DNA from: Sulfobacillus harzensis
Lineage (GTDB): Bacteria > Bacillota > Sulfobacillia > Sulfobacillales > Sulfobacillaceae
DNA: 55,233 nt
Reading direction: 5' to 3'
NCBI RefSeq assembly: GCF_012933365.1
Contig: NZ_JABBVZ010000019.1
Span: 1-55,233 of the forward strand
In this document: positions 26,898 through 35,875 of the stretch, one piece after another
How positions within the stretch are numbered: position 1 is the first letter of the stretch
How the letters are laid out: each line of letters begins with the position of its first letter
Translations under genes and position numbers: made by a program
The notes under the pieces: generated by a model
Told to the model about the DNA's origin: nothing
The model's database searches: none
What the model saw: only the letters and a program-made list of their open reading frames with translations

Positions 26898-28478
26898 CTA
26901 AAGCTGCATCAACTGTTGGGCAAACGCCCTTTCACTTAGGCGCCCGTCCGCCCACGCGCCGATGTCGGTTGGGAGGGGCTTGCTGAGGGCGTCCCGGATG
27001 ACGTCTAGGCGCGACACCGGAACGCTGAGATGGCGTGCACCTAAACCCACGAGATAGCGCGCCCAGTGGGGATCGGCAGCGAGATTTCCACACACATGGA
27101 TCGTCAGAGAATGGCGCTCGGCTTCGGATATCAGCATGGTGATGGCGCGGGCCAACGCAAGCGGGCTGTCCGTGCCGCGGCTCGTGGTTCGGTCACTGGC
27201 AAAAAGGTATTGACTCAAGTCATTTGTCCCTAAGGAAATAAACTGGCAGCCCTCCCGGTGGAGATCAGGAAGCAGCCAAAGCAGCGCGGGAACTTCGGCC
27301 ATGACCCCCAACTCTATGGCGCCTGCCGGGACATGTTGCGCTCGACATGCCTTCTCAAACGCCAATCGACAGAATAGCCAGTCCGATATGCTGGCAATCA
27401 TGGGAAACATGACTGACAAGGACGGTTGATGATGGCGCCAGGCGCTTACAATGGCGGTCAGATGCTCGTAAAACAGTTCGGGGTGCTGGCGGTACACGCG
27501 AACCCCGCGCCTACCTAAGGCCGGATTGGTTTCCTTTTCCATGCTCCATGGCAAAAGAGGTTTGTCGGAACCAATATCCAGGGTCCGAATAATGATCGGC
27601 TTAGGTGCCTGTTGAAAAAGGCGGGTTAGGAGCCGCGTCTGACCATCCATGTCGGGCAGCCGTCCCTCGGCTGCGAAGGCAAGTTCAGTCCGAAGAAGTC
27701 CGATTCCCTGCGCGCCCAATTGCGTCGCCTTCGCCGCCTCGGCTATCGAGCCGATATTGGCTTGGACGGTGACATCCTTGACGACCGGGGGTGGTGGGGC
27801 GGGGGGCGCGACTTCCACGGGCTCGAATGGGGGGGATCCGTCCAAGAGTTCGATTATGCCATGGTCTCCATCCACGAACACCCAATCCCAGGACGCCAAC
27901 CGCTCCCAGTCGTCGCCATGATCCACGGCGACCACGGGAACGCCCAGGCCTTGGGCAATGAGGGCTGCATGCATGGTCGGGCTTCCATGTTGCACAATCG
28001 CGCCCTTTACCGTGTCAGGCCAGGTCGAGACCTCCTGCACGGTGAGCCTTGATGTCACAATAATGCTGTTTTCGGGAATGGGACTCGGAACGTGGGTCGG
28101 GGAAAGCTGCTCAACCCAGAGTTCGGCCACGTCACGCACGTCCTGAGATCGCTCGCGAAGATACGGGTCATCCAGCGCCTCGAGTTGCGACGCGAAGTGC
28201 TCGGCTGCCTGTCGTATGGCTTGTGTCGGCGGCAATCCTCGCCGCGAGGCTTCCTCGACTTGGCCTATTAAGGCGGGATCAGCCAACAATGCGCGGTAGA
28301 CGTCGAGAATTTCATCGGTAGCATGCCTCGGCCTCTCCGGAGTGTCCAGCGCAGCCTGCGCCCGAATTCGGGCCTCATCGATAGTCACCGCACCCTCGGA
28401 TTTGACCTCGGTTTTTGCGACCGGATACACGCGGCCGCGCGCCTGGCCTCCTGACAACGGCCGGGCACTGATCTCCAT
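26898..28478 (-). CDS. ptsI: PTS Enzyme I (phosphoenolpyruvate-protein phosphotransferase)
   Basis: A 526-residue Enzyme I, somewhat shorter than the usual 570. It transfers phosphate from PEP to HPr. The N-terminal domain ends with the phosphohistidine block GSPTMHAALIA (His170), where family members usually have SH rather than MH. The C-terminal PEP-binding barrel shows GIGLLRTELAF, GVMAEVPALL, ISLGTNDLSQYLFASDRT and VCGNLAADP (Cys463), with Asn in place of the usual Glu after CG. The ATG at 28478 has AAGGTGA upstream. It is divergent from glpA and close to HPr and DhaM genes, so it most likely drives dihydroxyacetone phosphorylation. Confidence 0.9.
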   Translation of the reverse strand: MEISARPLSGGQARGRVYPVAKTEVKSEGAVTIDEARIRAQAALDTPERPRHATDEILDVYRALLADPALIGQVEEASRRGLPPTQAIRQAAEHFASQLEALDDPYLRERSQDVRDVAELWVEQLSPTHVPSPIPENSIIVTSRLTVQEVSTWPDTVKGAIVQHGSPTMHAALIAQGLGVPVVAVDHGDDWERLASWDWVFVDGDHGIIELLDGSPPFEPVEVAPPAPPPPVVKDVTVQANIGSIAEAAKATQLGAQGIGLLRTELAFAAEGRLPDMDGQTRLLTRLFQQAPKPIIIRTLDIGSDKPLLPWSMEKETNPALGRRGVRVYRQHPELFYEHLTAIVSAWRHHQPSLSVMFPMIASISDWLFCRLAFEKACRAQHVPAGAIELGVMAEVPALLWLLPDLHREGCQFISLGTNDLSQYLFASDRTTSRGTDSPLALARAITMLISEAERHSLTIHVCGNLAADPHWARYLVGLGARHLSVPVSRLDVIRDALSKPLPTDIGAWADGRLSERAFAQQLMQL

Positions 28479-28505
28479 GAAAATCACCTTCATCCCAAAA
28501 ACTAC

Positions 28506-28534
28506 TTGCCGCATTGCACGAGATAGGCCATAAT
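28506..28534 (+). promoter_or_regulatory. Candidate promoter of the glp operon
   Basis: TTGCCG at 28506-28511 and CATAAT at 28529-28534 are spaced by 17 bases. Transcription would start near 28541, giving a leader of about 100 bases that contains the terminator hairpin before glpA. Confidence 0.5.
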
Positions 28535-28560
28535 AGCATCACAATCGAATGAATTGTCAA
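28530..28560 (-). promoter_or_regulatory. Candidate divergent promoter of the Enzyme I gene
   Basis: On the minus strand a perfect TTGACA (28560-28555) is followed after 19 bases by TATTAT (28535-28530). The -10 occupies the same bases as the -10 of the glp promoter on the other strand, so the two promoters cannot easily be used at once. The 19-base spacing is longer than ideal. Confidence 0.45.
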
Positions 28561-28589
28561 TCTGGTTCGCTGGGAGAGACAATGAGACA

Positions 28590-28623
28590 AACCCGGCAAC
28601 GCGTCTGCGTTGCGGGGTTTTTT
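28590..28623 (+). terminator. Leader terminator before glpA, probable GlpP target
   Basis: AACCCGGCAACGC at 28590-28602 pairs with GCGTTGCGGGGTT at 28607-28619 (12 of 13 pairs, 4-base loop), and a run of six T follows the stem. It is an intrinsic terminator located between the promoter and glpA. Just upstream is a purine-rich segment, GGGAGAGACAATGAGAC at 28572-28588, resembling the one before the glpF terminator. GlpP proteins bind leader RNA and prevent termination in glp operons. Confidence 0.8.
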
Positions 28624-28639
28624 ATTTGGAGGGTTACGA

Positions 28640-30115
28640 ATGGTTGTTGTTGTGGGGGGCGGCGCGTCAGGCTTGGGCACGGCGTGGGACCTCCTCTTGC
28701 GCGGCATTCCCGTGACCGTGGTGGAGGCGGAAGATATCGGGCGAGGCACCTCTGGTCGCTTTCACGGTCTACTCCACAGCGGTGGGCGCTATGTGGTGTC
28801 CGATCCCCGTTCTGCTCGGGAATGCCGCGAAGAAAATGACATCTTGCGGCGCATCGCTCCGTCCGCTATTGAGCCGACCGGCGGCTACTTTGTCGGCGTC
28901 GGAGATCAAGACACCAGCTATATCGACGAGTGGTTAAAAGGGGCAGATCAGGCTGGGATTCCCGTACGCCCGGTCTCACGGAAAGAATTAGAGGAAAAGG
29001 TGCCAGGCATCCGACGCGAATCCCATGCGGCATACTTCGTGCCGGACGGCGTATTGGAGGGCTTCACCCTCTTAACCTTGCTGAAAGATAATATTGAAAA
29101 AGCAGGAGGAACCATTTTACCGAACACGCGCCTTGAGGCCGTCCGGCATACAAACGGCCGGGTTTCAGGGGTTTCCGTCAGCACGCGGAACGGGGTTCTC
29201 GACATCAATTGCAATGTCGTGGTGAATGCGGCCGGCCCTTGGGCGAGCGACGTGGCGCATCTCTTCGACGACGGATTTTCGATGCAGCGTGCCGCGGGTA
29301 TGATGCTCATCTTTGCAAACCGCATGGTGCCCCAAGTAGTGAACCGATTGGCGCCGCCGGGCGATGGTGATATCTTTGTGCCTCATGGCGAAACCGTCAT
29401 TCTCGGCACCACCGATGTACCTCAGGATAGTCCGGAAGCACCGGTGCCGACACGCGCCGAGGCCCGTCGGCTGCTGGCGTTGGGAAGCGAGTTGTTCCCC
29501 GCTATTGAAAGTTGGCGGGTTCTGCGCGCGTTTTGCGGTGTGCGCCCACTCTTTCAGAAAGACGTCCGGGACGTCAAATCGCGCTATGTCAGCCGCGACT
29601 TCAGCGTCATAGACCATGGTGCCCGACATGGGCTGGAAGGCGCATTCTCGCTGGTGGGCGGCAAGTGGACGACGTATCGTTTGATGGCTGAAAGCGTGGG
29701 TGACGAGGTGTGTATGTACTTGGGGGTTGACACCGCGTCAATCACGGCATCGACCGCGCTGTCTCCAGTAAATCGGCCAGGGCCCGCGGGCGGCCCTTTG
29801 GTGTGCGAGTGCGAGGGTGTCACCCGCGATTCGCTGGCGTCGCGCATGGACTGGTCCGTCGATGATTGGCGGACCGGGACTTGGTTTGCCATGGGGCCGT
29901 GTCAAGGAACCATGTGTGCACACCGCGCGATCGCCCTGAGAACCCCGCGGTATGGCCCCGAACACACTTTGGGGGAGTTGGCCCGTCTTCGAGAAGAGCG
30001 GGACAAAGGGATGTGGCCGGTGGCTTGGGGAGACAACGCGCGAGAGGCCGTGTTCAATCGCGCCGTTCGATTCCAAACGCTGGCCGAGGAGGCAGGGAGC
30101 GATGAATGGGAGTGA
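28640..30115 (+). CDS. glpA: Anaerobic glycerol-3-phosphate dehydrogenase subunit A
   Basis: A 491-residue FAD-dependent dehydrogenase that oxidises glycerol-3-phosphate to dihydroxyacetone phosphate. The N-terminal dinucleotide-binding motif is VVVVGGGASGLGTAWDLL; GRFHGLLHSGGRY is the GlpD/GlpA FAD-contact region. The C-terminal BFD-like domain supplies cysteines in VCECEGV and MGPCQGTMC for an iron-sulfur centre, as in GlpA and unlike aerobic GlpD. The ATG at 28640 has TGGAGGG about 6 bases upstream. Its stop overlaps glpB. It lies behind the leader terminator, so expression should depend on GlpP. Confidence 0.92.
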   Translation: MVVVVGGGASGLGTAWDLLLRGIPVTVVEAEDIGRGTSGRFHGLLHSGGRYVVSDPRSARECREENDILRRIAPSAIEPTGGYFVGVGDQDTSYIDEWLKGADQAGIPVRPVSRKELEEKVPGIRRESHAAYFVPDGVLEGFTLLTLLKDNIEKAGGTILPNTRLEAVRHTNGRVSGVSVSTRNGVLDINCNVVVNAAGPWASDVAHLFDDGFSMQRAAGMMLIFANRMVPQVVNRLAPPGDGDIFVPHGETVILGTTDVPQDSPEAPVPTRAEARRLLALGSELFPAIESWRVLRAFCGVRPLFQKDVRDVKSRYVSRDFSVIDHGARHGLEGAFSLVGGKWTTYRLMAESVGDEVCMYLGVDTASITASTALSPVNRPGPAGGPLVCECEGVTRDSLASRMDWSVDDWRTGTWFAMGPCQGTMCAHRAIALRTPRYGPEHTLGELARLREERDKGMWPVAWGDNAREAVFNRAVRFQTLAEEAGSDEWE

Positions 30116-31268
30116 CGTGGTCATTATTGGGCGAGGACCAGCCGGATTGCTCATGGCTACCCTGGTGGCAGAATCTGGCGGTCGCGCTATGATTGTGGCA
30201 GATGGGCAAGGTTCACTGCCGCTGTGGGGCGGTCAGTTTGACTTTCGCAATTACAACGACGAGGGCAAGCCACTGAAGGATCCCTTTGCCTGGTGGACTC
30301 GTCAACCTGACCATCCCGGGGGAACCGTCTCGGGCGCCGAGTGGAATGGCTGGTGGGATCATTTACGTCAATTGTGGCACCGTATCGGCATCCCGACCAC
30401 ACCCCGCGTTCCGCGGAAAAACACGGTGCTGCTGACGCCGTTGGGACGGCTTCGTCCGACCTTCTTGGCGCCCCAATGGCACTTTACCCAGTCAAGGGCG
30501 GGTCCGGTCACGCTGGTCAGCATCCCCGGGCTCATGGATTTTCAAGCGACGGCTGCCGCGCAGCATTACCAGGTGGAGACTGGGCAGGCGGCAAATGTCA
30601 TCGAAATTTCGACGCCACCGTCTTGGCACGCGAGATGGCAGCCGCTGCAGTGGGCATGGTTTTTGGACAGCATGGAAGGACGACGGTGGATGCTCCAAGA
30701 GCTCCGTCGCGTGCGCCTCGAACCGGACCGCCCACTCCTCTTTCCGCAGATGCTCGGTGTGGAGGAGGTTGAGCCGTTGATGCAATCGATAGCGGAAGTG
30801 ACGGGGCGATTCGTTGGGGAGGTCCCGCTGTTGCCTCCGGCAATTGGTGGCCTTCGGATTCAACGGCGTTGGGAGCGGTGGCTAAAGCGTCAGGGGGTAA
30901 GGTTTGTCAGCGGTCGGGCCTCCGAGATTTCACGCCGCAACGTGCTGGTGTTGACCAATGGCCGTCGTATTCCTGCGGGCCACCTGGTTTTAGCGACGGG
31001 CGGCGTGCTCGGAGGCGGTATCCGGGTTTGCCCTGATGGCCACTTGGAACATTCTGTGACTGGCTTGGAAATCGGTAGCGTATCAACCCTATCGGACTTA
31101 GGGCGGGCAGGATTCGCCCAAACCGACAATGTGCCGATCGCGGTGGGTCGGGAAGTCGGGGACTGTGACCCGGATCGCCACGGGGACGGCGGAGCCGTGA
31201 TTTTATGGACAGTCCACCAAGCGTACCAAGCCCTTGCGCACCATGACGCGCAGGCGGAGGAGCGATGA
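30102..31268 (+). CDS. glpB: Anaerobic glycerol-3-phosphate dehydrogenase subunit B
   Basis: A 388-residue flavoprotein subunit. The N terminus has the dinucleotide-binding motif VVIIGRGPAGLLMATLVAES, and PAGHLVLATGGVLGGGI near the C terminus is the second FAD-contact region. GlpB passes electrons from GlpA to the membrane-associated GlpC. The ATG at 30102 lies within the last codons of glpA and is preceded by GAGGAGGCAGGGAG; the frame is open upstream to 29952, but that part overlaps glpA. Its stop overlaps the start of glpC. Confidence 0.88.
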   Translation: MNGSDVVIIGRGPAGLLMATLVAESGGRAMIVADGQGSLPLWGGQFDFRNYNDEGKPLKDPFAWWTRQPDHPGGTVSGAEWNGWWDHLRQLWHRIGIPTTPRVPRKNTVLLTPLGRLRPTFLAPQWHFTQSRAGPVTLVSIPGLMDFQATAAAQHYQVETGQAANVIEISTPPSWHARWQPLQWAWFLDSMEGRRWMLQELRRVRLEPDRPLLFPQMLGVEEVEPLMQSIAEVTGRFVGEVPLLPPAIGGLRIQRRWERWLKRQGVRFVSGRASEISRRNVLVLTNGRRIPAGHLVLATGGVLGGGIRVCPDGHLEHSVTGLEIGSVSTLSDLGRAGFAQTDNVPIAVGREVGDCDPDRHGDGGAVILWTVHQAYQALAHHDAQAEER

Positions 31269-32443
31269 CGATGGCGCAAGAGATGTGGGAGCATTTTGAT
31301 GCGTGTCTAAAATGCACGCTTTGTGTGAGCCAATGTCCGGTGATGTCGGTGAATCCCGACTTTCCCGGGCCCAAGGCGCTGGGGCCGGAATGGTCGCGGA
31401 CAGCGCACCAACACGATATGGCGCCCATGGAGCATGTGGATGACTGTACCTTTTGCCAAATTTGCGAGTCGGCCTGCCCGGTCGACGTACCGATTGCCCA
31501 TCTCATCGCTGACCATAAAGCCAAAGTCACGCGTGATTGGCGAAGACGGGTGCGGGATGGATTGCTTGCCCGACCACACTTAGCGGCCCGTACCGCCGTA
31601 ATCGGTGATGTTCCGGGTCCGCTGCGACGTCTAGCGGGCATTTCTCCGGGGGTTCGCCTCCCACGCCGTCGGCCCAGTGCGGTGACCGGATTGGGCGAGC
31701 CGCTGGGGTTGCCGCGCGGCAAAGTGGGCTTGTTTCTCGACTGCTACACCAAAGGCTATGATCCGGGGCTGGGGCGGCAAGCGTCAGAGCTTTTGCGCCT
31801 TTGGGGATTTGAGGTGGTGGCGCTGCCCGCGCACAGCGGCTGCTGCGGCGCAGCCGCGTACGCGTCCGGTAATCCATCATTGGCACGGACGAACGGTCGC
31901 CGCCTCAAGGGCATCATGGAGCCGGCCCTTTCGAAACTTGATATGGTGATTACGCTGAACGCGACGTGCGATGGGACGTTGCGCGATGAATGGCCCAAAT
32001 ATTATGGGTTATCTTTTGATGTCCCGGTGGTTCCGTTCGATGAGGCCGCCATGGAGGCCCCCAAGGAATTTTGGGACCGACTTCGGACCGTGTCCGATGA
32101 TCCCGTTCTTCTCACCCATACGACCTGCCGGGGAAAAGTCGCGCGCGGCGATGGCCAGTTGTATTCGCTGGCAGAGCGAGCCGGCTATACCGGCGCCACA
32201 CCGGCTGAAGCGCTTTGTTGCGGGGCCGCGGGTTCGTATGCGTTCAAGGTGGAGCATGAGAAAACCGCAGGTCGGCTGGGGGGAGCCTTGGCAAAAGAGG
32301 TTCAGCGAGTGCGCGCTCAAGGGGTGATGACGGACAGTGGAACCTGTGCCATTCATATTGAGCAGGAAAGCGGCGTCACAGCGCGTCATCCCGCCTTTTG
32401 GCTATACACGCGCTATGTAAAGTACATCGAGGAGGCCAACTAA
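31265..32443 (+). CDS. glpC: Anaerobic glycerol-3-phosphate dehydrogenase subunit C (iron-sulfur, CCG domains)
   Basis: A 392-residue electron-transfer subunit. Two 4Fe-4S motifs are at the N terminus: CLKCTLCVSQCP and CTFCQICESACP. Two cysteine-rich CCG-type motifs follow: GCCGAAAYASG near residue 195 and CCGAAGSYAF near residue 320. GlpC anchors the complex and reduces the quinone pool. The start overlaps the glpB stop codon (ATGA), so translation is coupled. A GGAGGAG lies upstream; a second ATG six bases later is also possible. Confidence 0.9.
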   Translation: MTMAQEMWEHFDACLKCTLCVSQCPVMSVNPDFPGPKALGPEWSRTAHQHDMAPMEHVDDCTFCQICESACPVDVPIAHLIADHKAKVTRDWRRRVRDGLLARPHLAARTAVIGDVPGPLRRLAGISPGVRLPRRRPSAVTGLGEPLGLPRGKVGLFLDCYTKGYDPGLGRQASELLRLWGFEVVALPAHSGCCGAAAYASGNPSLARTNGRRLKGIMEPALSKLDMVITLNATCDGTLRDEWPKYYGLSFDVPVVPFDEAAMEAPKEFWDRLRTVSDDPVLLTHTTCRGKVARGDGQLYSLAERAGYTGATPAEALCCGAAGSYAFKVEHEKTAGRLGGALAKEVQRVRAQGVMTDSGTCAIHIEQESGVTARHPAFWLYTRYVKYIEEAN

Positions 32444-32444
32444 G

Positions 32445-33032
32445 ATGGCACACCATCCGCTGGAGATTCCGACTATCATACCCGCTATTCGCGATCCAGA
32501 CGAATGGACCGCGTTGCCCCCGCCGCTATCCTCTCCCCGTTGGGTCTTCATTCTTGGCGGCACGCCTGATGCGCTGGCGGAGGCTACCGGGCTTTTGCAC
32601 CGCCAGGGGTGGCGTGTCTTCGTGCACGTGGATATGATGCGGGGCATCACGACGGATTTAGAGGGACTTCGGTTTTTAACCGAGTTTGTCGACCCTGACG
32701 GGATTATTAGCACGCACTCTCCGGCTATTATTCATGCCAAGCGCATTGGCCTTGTGGCCATTCAGCGGATTTTTCTACTCGACAGCCAGTCCGTTGACAC
32801 GGGGATCCAACAAGCGCAATCGACGCGTCCCGACGCGGTGGAAGTGTTGCCCGGCATCCTGCCGCGAGTCACGGCCCGTGTTGTCCGCGAAGCCCATTGT
32901 CCGGTGATTGCCGGGGGACTGGTGACAACCATCCAGGAGGTTGAGGTCATGAAAAGGGCGGGTGTGCGCGGATTGTCTACCAGTGCTCAATCGTTGTGGC
33001 TCGATGCCCGCTCGGAGGGGGTTAAACCATGA
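32445..33032 (+). CDS. glpP: Glycerol uptake operon antiterminator GlpP
   Basis: A 195-residue TIM-barrel RNA-binding regulator. Recognisable family blocks are FVHVDMMRGITTDLEGLRFL, ISTHSPAIIHAKRIGLVAIQ, FLLDSQSVDTG, VEVLPGILPRV and CPVIAGGLVTT. With glycerol-3-phosphate, GlpP binds glp leader RNA and allows transcription past intrinsic terminators. Two such leaders exist in this locus (before glpA and before glpF). Because glpP is itself downstream of the first one, the circuit would be self-reinforcing. It begins one base after the glpC stop and its stop overlaps the HPr start. Confidence 0.92.
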   Translation: MAHHPLEIPTIIPAIRDPDEWTALPPPLSSPRWVFILGGTPDALAEATGLLHRQGWRVFVHVDMMRGITTDLEGLRFLTEFVDPDGIISTHSPAIIHAKRIGLVAIQRIFLLDSQSVDTGIQQAQSTRPDAVEVLPGILPRVTARVVREAHCPVIAGGLVTTIQEVEVMKRAGVRGLSTSAQSLWLDARSEGVKP

Positions 33033-33289
33033 TTCGTCGTTATCGCATTCGGGATTCCTTGGGCGTACACGCCCGGCCCGCCGCGAAGCTGGTCAAAGCC
33101 TTGGCGTCAATCCCGGGCAGCGTCGTTATTGAATACGACGGCCGACGGGTCAATGCCAAGAGCATTCTTGAGGTGATGAGTCTCGGGATACGGGGCGGAG
33201 AGTCGTTTGCATTGGAGTGCGAGGCGGACCAAATCGACGCATTGGATCGGGTCGACGTCGAATTGTTGGACATTCTGTCGAGTGAATAA
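33029..33289 (+). CDS. ptsH: HPr phosphocarrier protein
   Basis: An 86-residue HPr. The active-site His14 is in GVHARPAAKL, and the regulatory serine equivalent to Ser46 is Ser45 in NAKSILEVMSLGI. Both sites are intact, so it can accept phosphate from Enzyme I and might also be a substrate of HPr kinase. The ATG overlaps the glpP stop codon, so it belongs to the glp operon rather than to a general pts operon. No sugar EII is nearby; the likely phosphate acceptor is DhaM. Confidence 0.92.
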   Translation: MIRRYRIRDSLGVHARPAAKLVKALASIPGSVVIEYDGRRVNAKSILEVMSLGIRGGESFALECEADQIDALDRVDVELLDILSSE

Positions 33290-33358
33290 AAATTCACATA
33301 AGTTAGAACGGGCAGGGAAATGCGCCTACCGTGGAGAATGAGAAAGATACCACACAGG

Positions 33359-33409
33359 AGACACGGAGAGTTGCAGCTGTTGGCTGAGCTCTCCGTGTCT
33401 ATTTCTTTT
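33359..33409 (+). terminator. Leader terminator before glpF, probable GlpP target
   Basis: AGACACGGAGAG at 33359-33370 pairs perfectly with CTCTCCGTGTCT at 33389-33400, with an 18-base loop, followed by ATTTCTTTT. It lies 20 bases before the glpF start in a 139-base gap. Upstream, GTGGAGAATGAGAAAG at 33331-33346 resembles the purine-rich segment before the glpA terminator. It would control glpF-glpK-dhaKLM whether transcripts start locally or read through from HPr. Confidence 0.82.
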
Positions 33410-33428
33410 CAGCGAGGAGGTTGTTAAC

Positions 33429-34331
33429 GTGGCAATGCGAACTGCCCGTGGGAAAACCGGATGGCGTGCGACCACATGGGGGGAACTGCTGTCTGAGTTT
33501 CTAGGCACCTTTGTTTTGCTGTCATTCGGGGATGGGGTCGTGGCCGTGGCGGTGGTGGGCCTCACCATGTCGGGCCGGACGTCGGTGATTTTCCAAGGTG
33601 CGGGAGGTTGGCTTCTCATCACCTGGGGCTGGGCCTTGGCGGTAGCGATGGGTGTCTACGTCGCAGGCGGGGTGTCGGGCGCCCATATGAATCCTGCAGT
33701 GACCTTCGCCATGGCCCTGAAGGGGGACCTGCCATGGAAAAAGGTTGTTCCGTACTGGCTTGCCCAAGTGGTCGGGGCATTTGCTGGGGCTGCGCTTGTT
33801 TATTTAGATTATTATCATGCCATCAATGCATGGAACCTCGCCCATCACGTGGCAACCCGCGCATCGGCGGGGGGACTCACGACGTTTAGCATCTTTGCAA
33901 CATTTCCCGCTCAATATTTTCACGGCAATATGCTGGGGCCATTTTTGGACCAGGTGATTGGCACGTTCTTCCTAGTACTCTTTGTGCTGGGCATAACCGA
34001 TGCGAAGAACAGCGGCGTAAAAAGCAACTTGGGCGGATTTATGGTGGGCATGGCTGTGGCGGCCATTGGCATGTCCTTTGGCGTGGACGCCGGATATGCA
34101 ATTAATCCGGCCCGTGATTTTGGCCCTCGACTGTTTACCTGGCTGGCTGGATGGGGGACTAATGCCTTTCCCGGGCCGTCGGGCTATTGGTGGGTGCCCA
34201 TTTTGGGACCATTGGTCGGCGGCGGTATCGCACCATTTATTTACCAGTGGTTTATCGCGAAAACCTTGGAACGACGGCAGGCGACAGACGTCCGTTCGGC
34301 TCAAGCCCACGATCCGGCCGCTTCGGAGTGA
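33429..34331 (+). CDS. glpF: Glycerol facilitator (aquaglyceroporin, MIP family)
   Basis: A 300-residue channel protein with six membrane segments and two half-helices. The two NPA motifs are present: [16 protein letters not shown] in the first half and [14 protein letters not shown] in the second. The aspartate after the second NPAR is typical of glycerol-conducting members. The GTG start lies 8 bases after GGAGG; an ATG at 33435 is a possible alternative. It follows the leader terminator and precedes glpK by 26 bases. Confidence 0.93.
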   Translation: MAMRTARGKTGWRATTWGELLSEFLGTFVLLSFGDGVVAVAVVGLTMSGRTSVIFQGAGGWLLITWGWALAVAMGVYVAGGVSGAHMNPAVTFAMALKGDLPWKKVVPYWLAQVVGAFAGAALVYLDYYHAINAWNLAHHVATRASAGGLTTFSIFATFPAQYFHGNMLGPFLDQVIGTFFLVLFVLGITDAKNSGVKSNLGGFMVGMAVAAIGMSFGVDAGYAINPARDFGPRLFTWLAGWGTNAFPGPSGYWWVPILGPLVGGGIAPFIYQWFIAKTLERRQATDVRSAQAHDPAASE

Positions 34332-34357
34332 TTCACGCGACGAGAAAGGAGAAGTCC

Positions 34358-35875
34358 ATGAGCAACGAATACATTTTAGCGTTGGACCAGGGCACGACCA
34401 GTTCGCGGGCTATTTTGTTTGACGTCAATGGCCAACCGGTGGCCGTTGGCCAGCGCGAGTTCACCCAGTACTACCCCAAGCCGGGATGGGTTGAACATGA
34501 CCCGGAGGAAATTTGGTTTTCTCAGTGGTCGGCCATTCAAGACTGTTTGAAAAACGCCAAAGTCGATGCCGGCCAAATTAAAGCGATTGGCATCACGAAC
34601 CAGCGGGAAACGACGATTATGTGGGACAAGGAAACAGGAAAGGCCGTCCACAACGCGATCGTTTGGCAGTGCCGGCGCACCGCGGAATATTGCGACCGGC
34701 TGCGCGAGCAGGGATACCAAGAAGTTTTTCAACAAAAGACGGGATTGATTTTGGACGCCTATTTCTCCGGTACCAAAGTGGCATGGCTTTTGGACCAGGT
34801 ATCCGGACTTCGAGAGCGGGCGGAGCGGGGCGAGATTTGCTTCGGCACGGTGGATAGTTGGCTGATTTATAAGCTGACGGGCGGCCAAACTCACGTGACG
34901 GACTATTCCAATGCCTCAAGAACAATGATGTTCAACATCCATTCGCTGCAATGGGATCCGGAGCTCTTACAGATTCTCAATATCCCCGAGTCCGTTTGCC
35001 CTCAGGTCGTAGACTCCTCGGCAGTGGTAGCCCACACCACCATCGATTTATTCGGTCGGGAGATCCCGATAGCGGGCATCGCCGGTGATCAGCAGGCGGC
35101 CTTATTTGGGCAGGGATGCTATTCGCCGGGGATGGCGAAAAACACCTATGGAACCGGATCCTTTCTCCTCATGAACACCGGAAAGGAACCTGTGCCGTCG
35201 AAAAATGGACTGGTGACCACGATCGCGTGGGGCATCGACGGACAAGTGGAGTATGCGCTTGAGGGATCGCTCTTTGTTTCAGGCGCGGTGGTCCAGTGGC
35301 TTCGCGACGAACTGAGGATTATCGGGCAGGCCGCGGAGACGGAGGCATTGGCACTCTCGGTTCCCGATACAGGCGACGTCTACCTGGTGCCCGCCTTCGT
35401 CGGGTTAGGAGCGCCGTATTGGGACAGCTACGCGCGCGGGACCATTGTGGGCATTACGCGCGGCACCAATCGAGCCCACCTTTCCCGCGCGGCGTTGGAA
35501 TCGATTGCCTACCAAACGCGCGACGTCTTGAGTGCCATGATCCAAGACAGCGGCAAAACGGTGGACGTGTTGCGGGTAGACGGCGGGGCCATCAACAATG
35601 CGTTTCTTGCCCAGTTTCAGGCGGACATTTTGGGTTGTCGCGTGGAACGGCCCGCGGTGACTGAGACGACGGCCATGGGCGCCGCGTTTTTAGCGGGACT
35701 TGCGGTCGGGCTCTGGCCTGACCGGGATGCGCTGTCCAAGACCCTGGCAGTGGAGGCGACCTTCTCCCCTCAAATTAGTGAGGCCGATCGCGACGCATTG
35801 TACGGGCGCTGGCAGCAGGCGGTCGAACGTTCGCGGGACTGGGTTCAGCGGGAAGGGGGGGGCCGGCCAAGATGA
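34358..35875 (+). CDS. glpK: Glycerol kinase
   Basis: A 505-residue FGGY-family kinase that phosphorylates glycerol with ATP. Motifs include the phosphate loop [16 protein letters not shown], the glycerol-binding [32 protein letters not shown] and [16 protein letters not shown]. In many Bacillota GlpK is activated by HPr at a histidine in a YHF-Y-G segment before EVPIAG; here that position reads [13 protein letters not shown], so the histidine is replaced by aspartate. The ATG at 34358 has AGAAAGGAGAA upstream; the frame extends to 34187 inside glpF. The stop overlaps dhaK. Confidence 0.95.
   Translation: MSNEYILALDQGTTSSRAILFDVNGQPVAVGQREFTQYYPKPGWVEHDPEEIWFSQWSAIQDCLKNAKVDAGQIKAIGITNQRETTIMWDKETGKAVHNAIVWQCRRTAEYCDRLREQGYQEVFQQKTGLILDAYFSGTKVAWLLDQVSGLRERAERGEICFGTVDSWLIYKLTGGQTHVTDYSNASRTMMFNIHSLQWDPELLQILNIPESVCPQVVDSSAVVAHTTIDLFGREIPIAGIAGDQQAALFGQGCYSPGMAKNTYGTGSFLLMNTGKEPVPSKNGLVTTIAWGIDGQVEYALEGSLFVSGAVVQWLRDELRIIGQAAETEALALSVPDTGDVYLVPAFVGLGAPYWDSYARGTIVGITRGTNRAHLSRAALESIAYQTRDVLSAMIQDSGKTVDVLRVDGGAINNAFLAQFQADILGCRVERPAVTETTAMGAAFLAGLAVGLWPDRDALSKTLAVEATFSPQISEADRDALYGRWQQAVERSRDWVQREGGGRPR

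Noticed and set aside
33266..33294. A local promoter for glpF (TTGGAC at the end of the HPr gene)
   Set aside because: No acceptable -10 was found at a 16-18 base spacing; readthrough from the glp operon remains possible.
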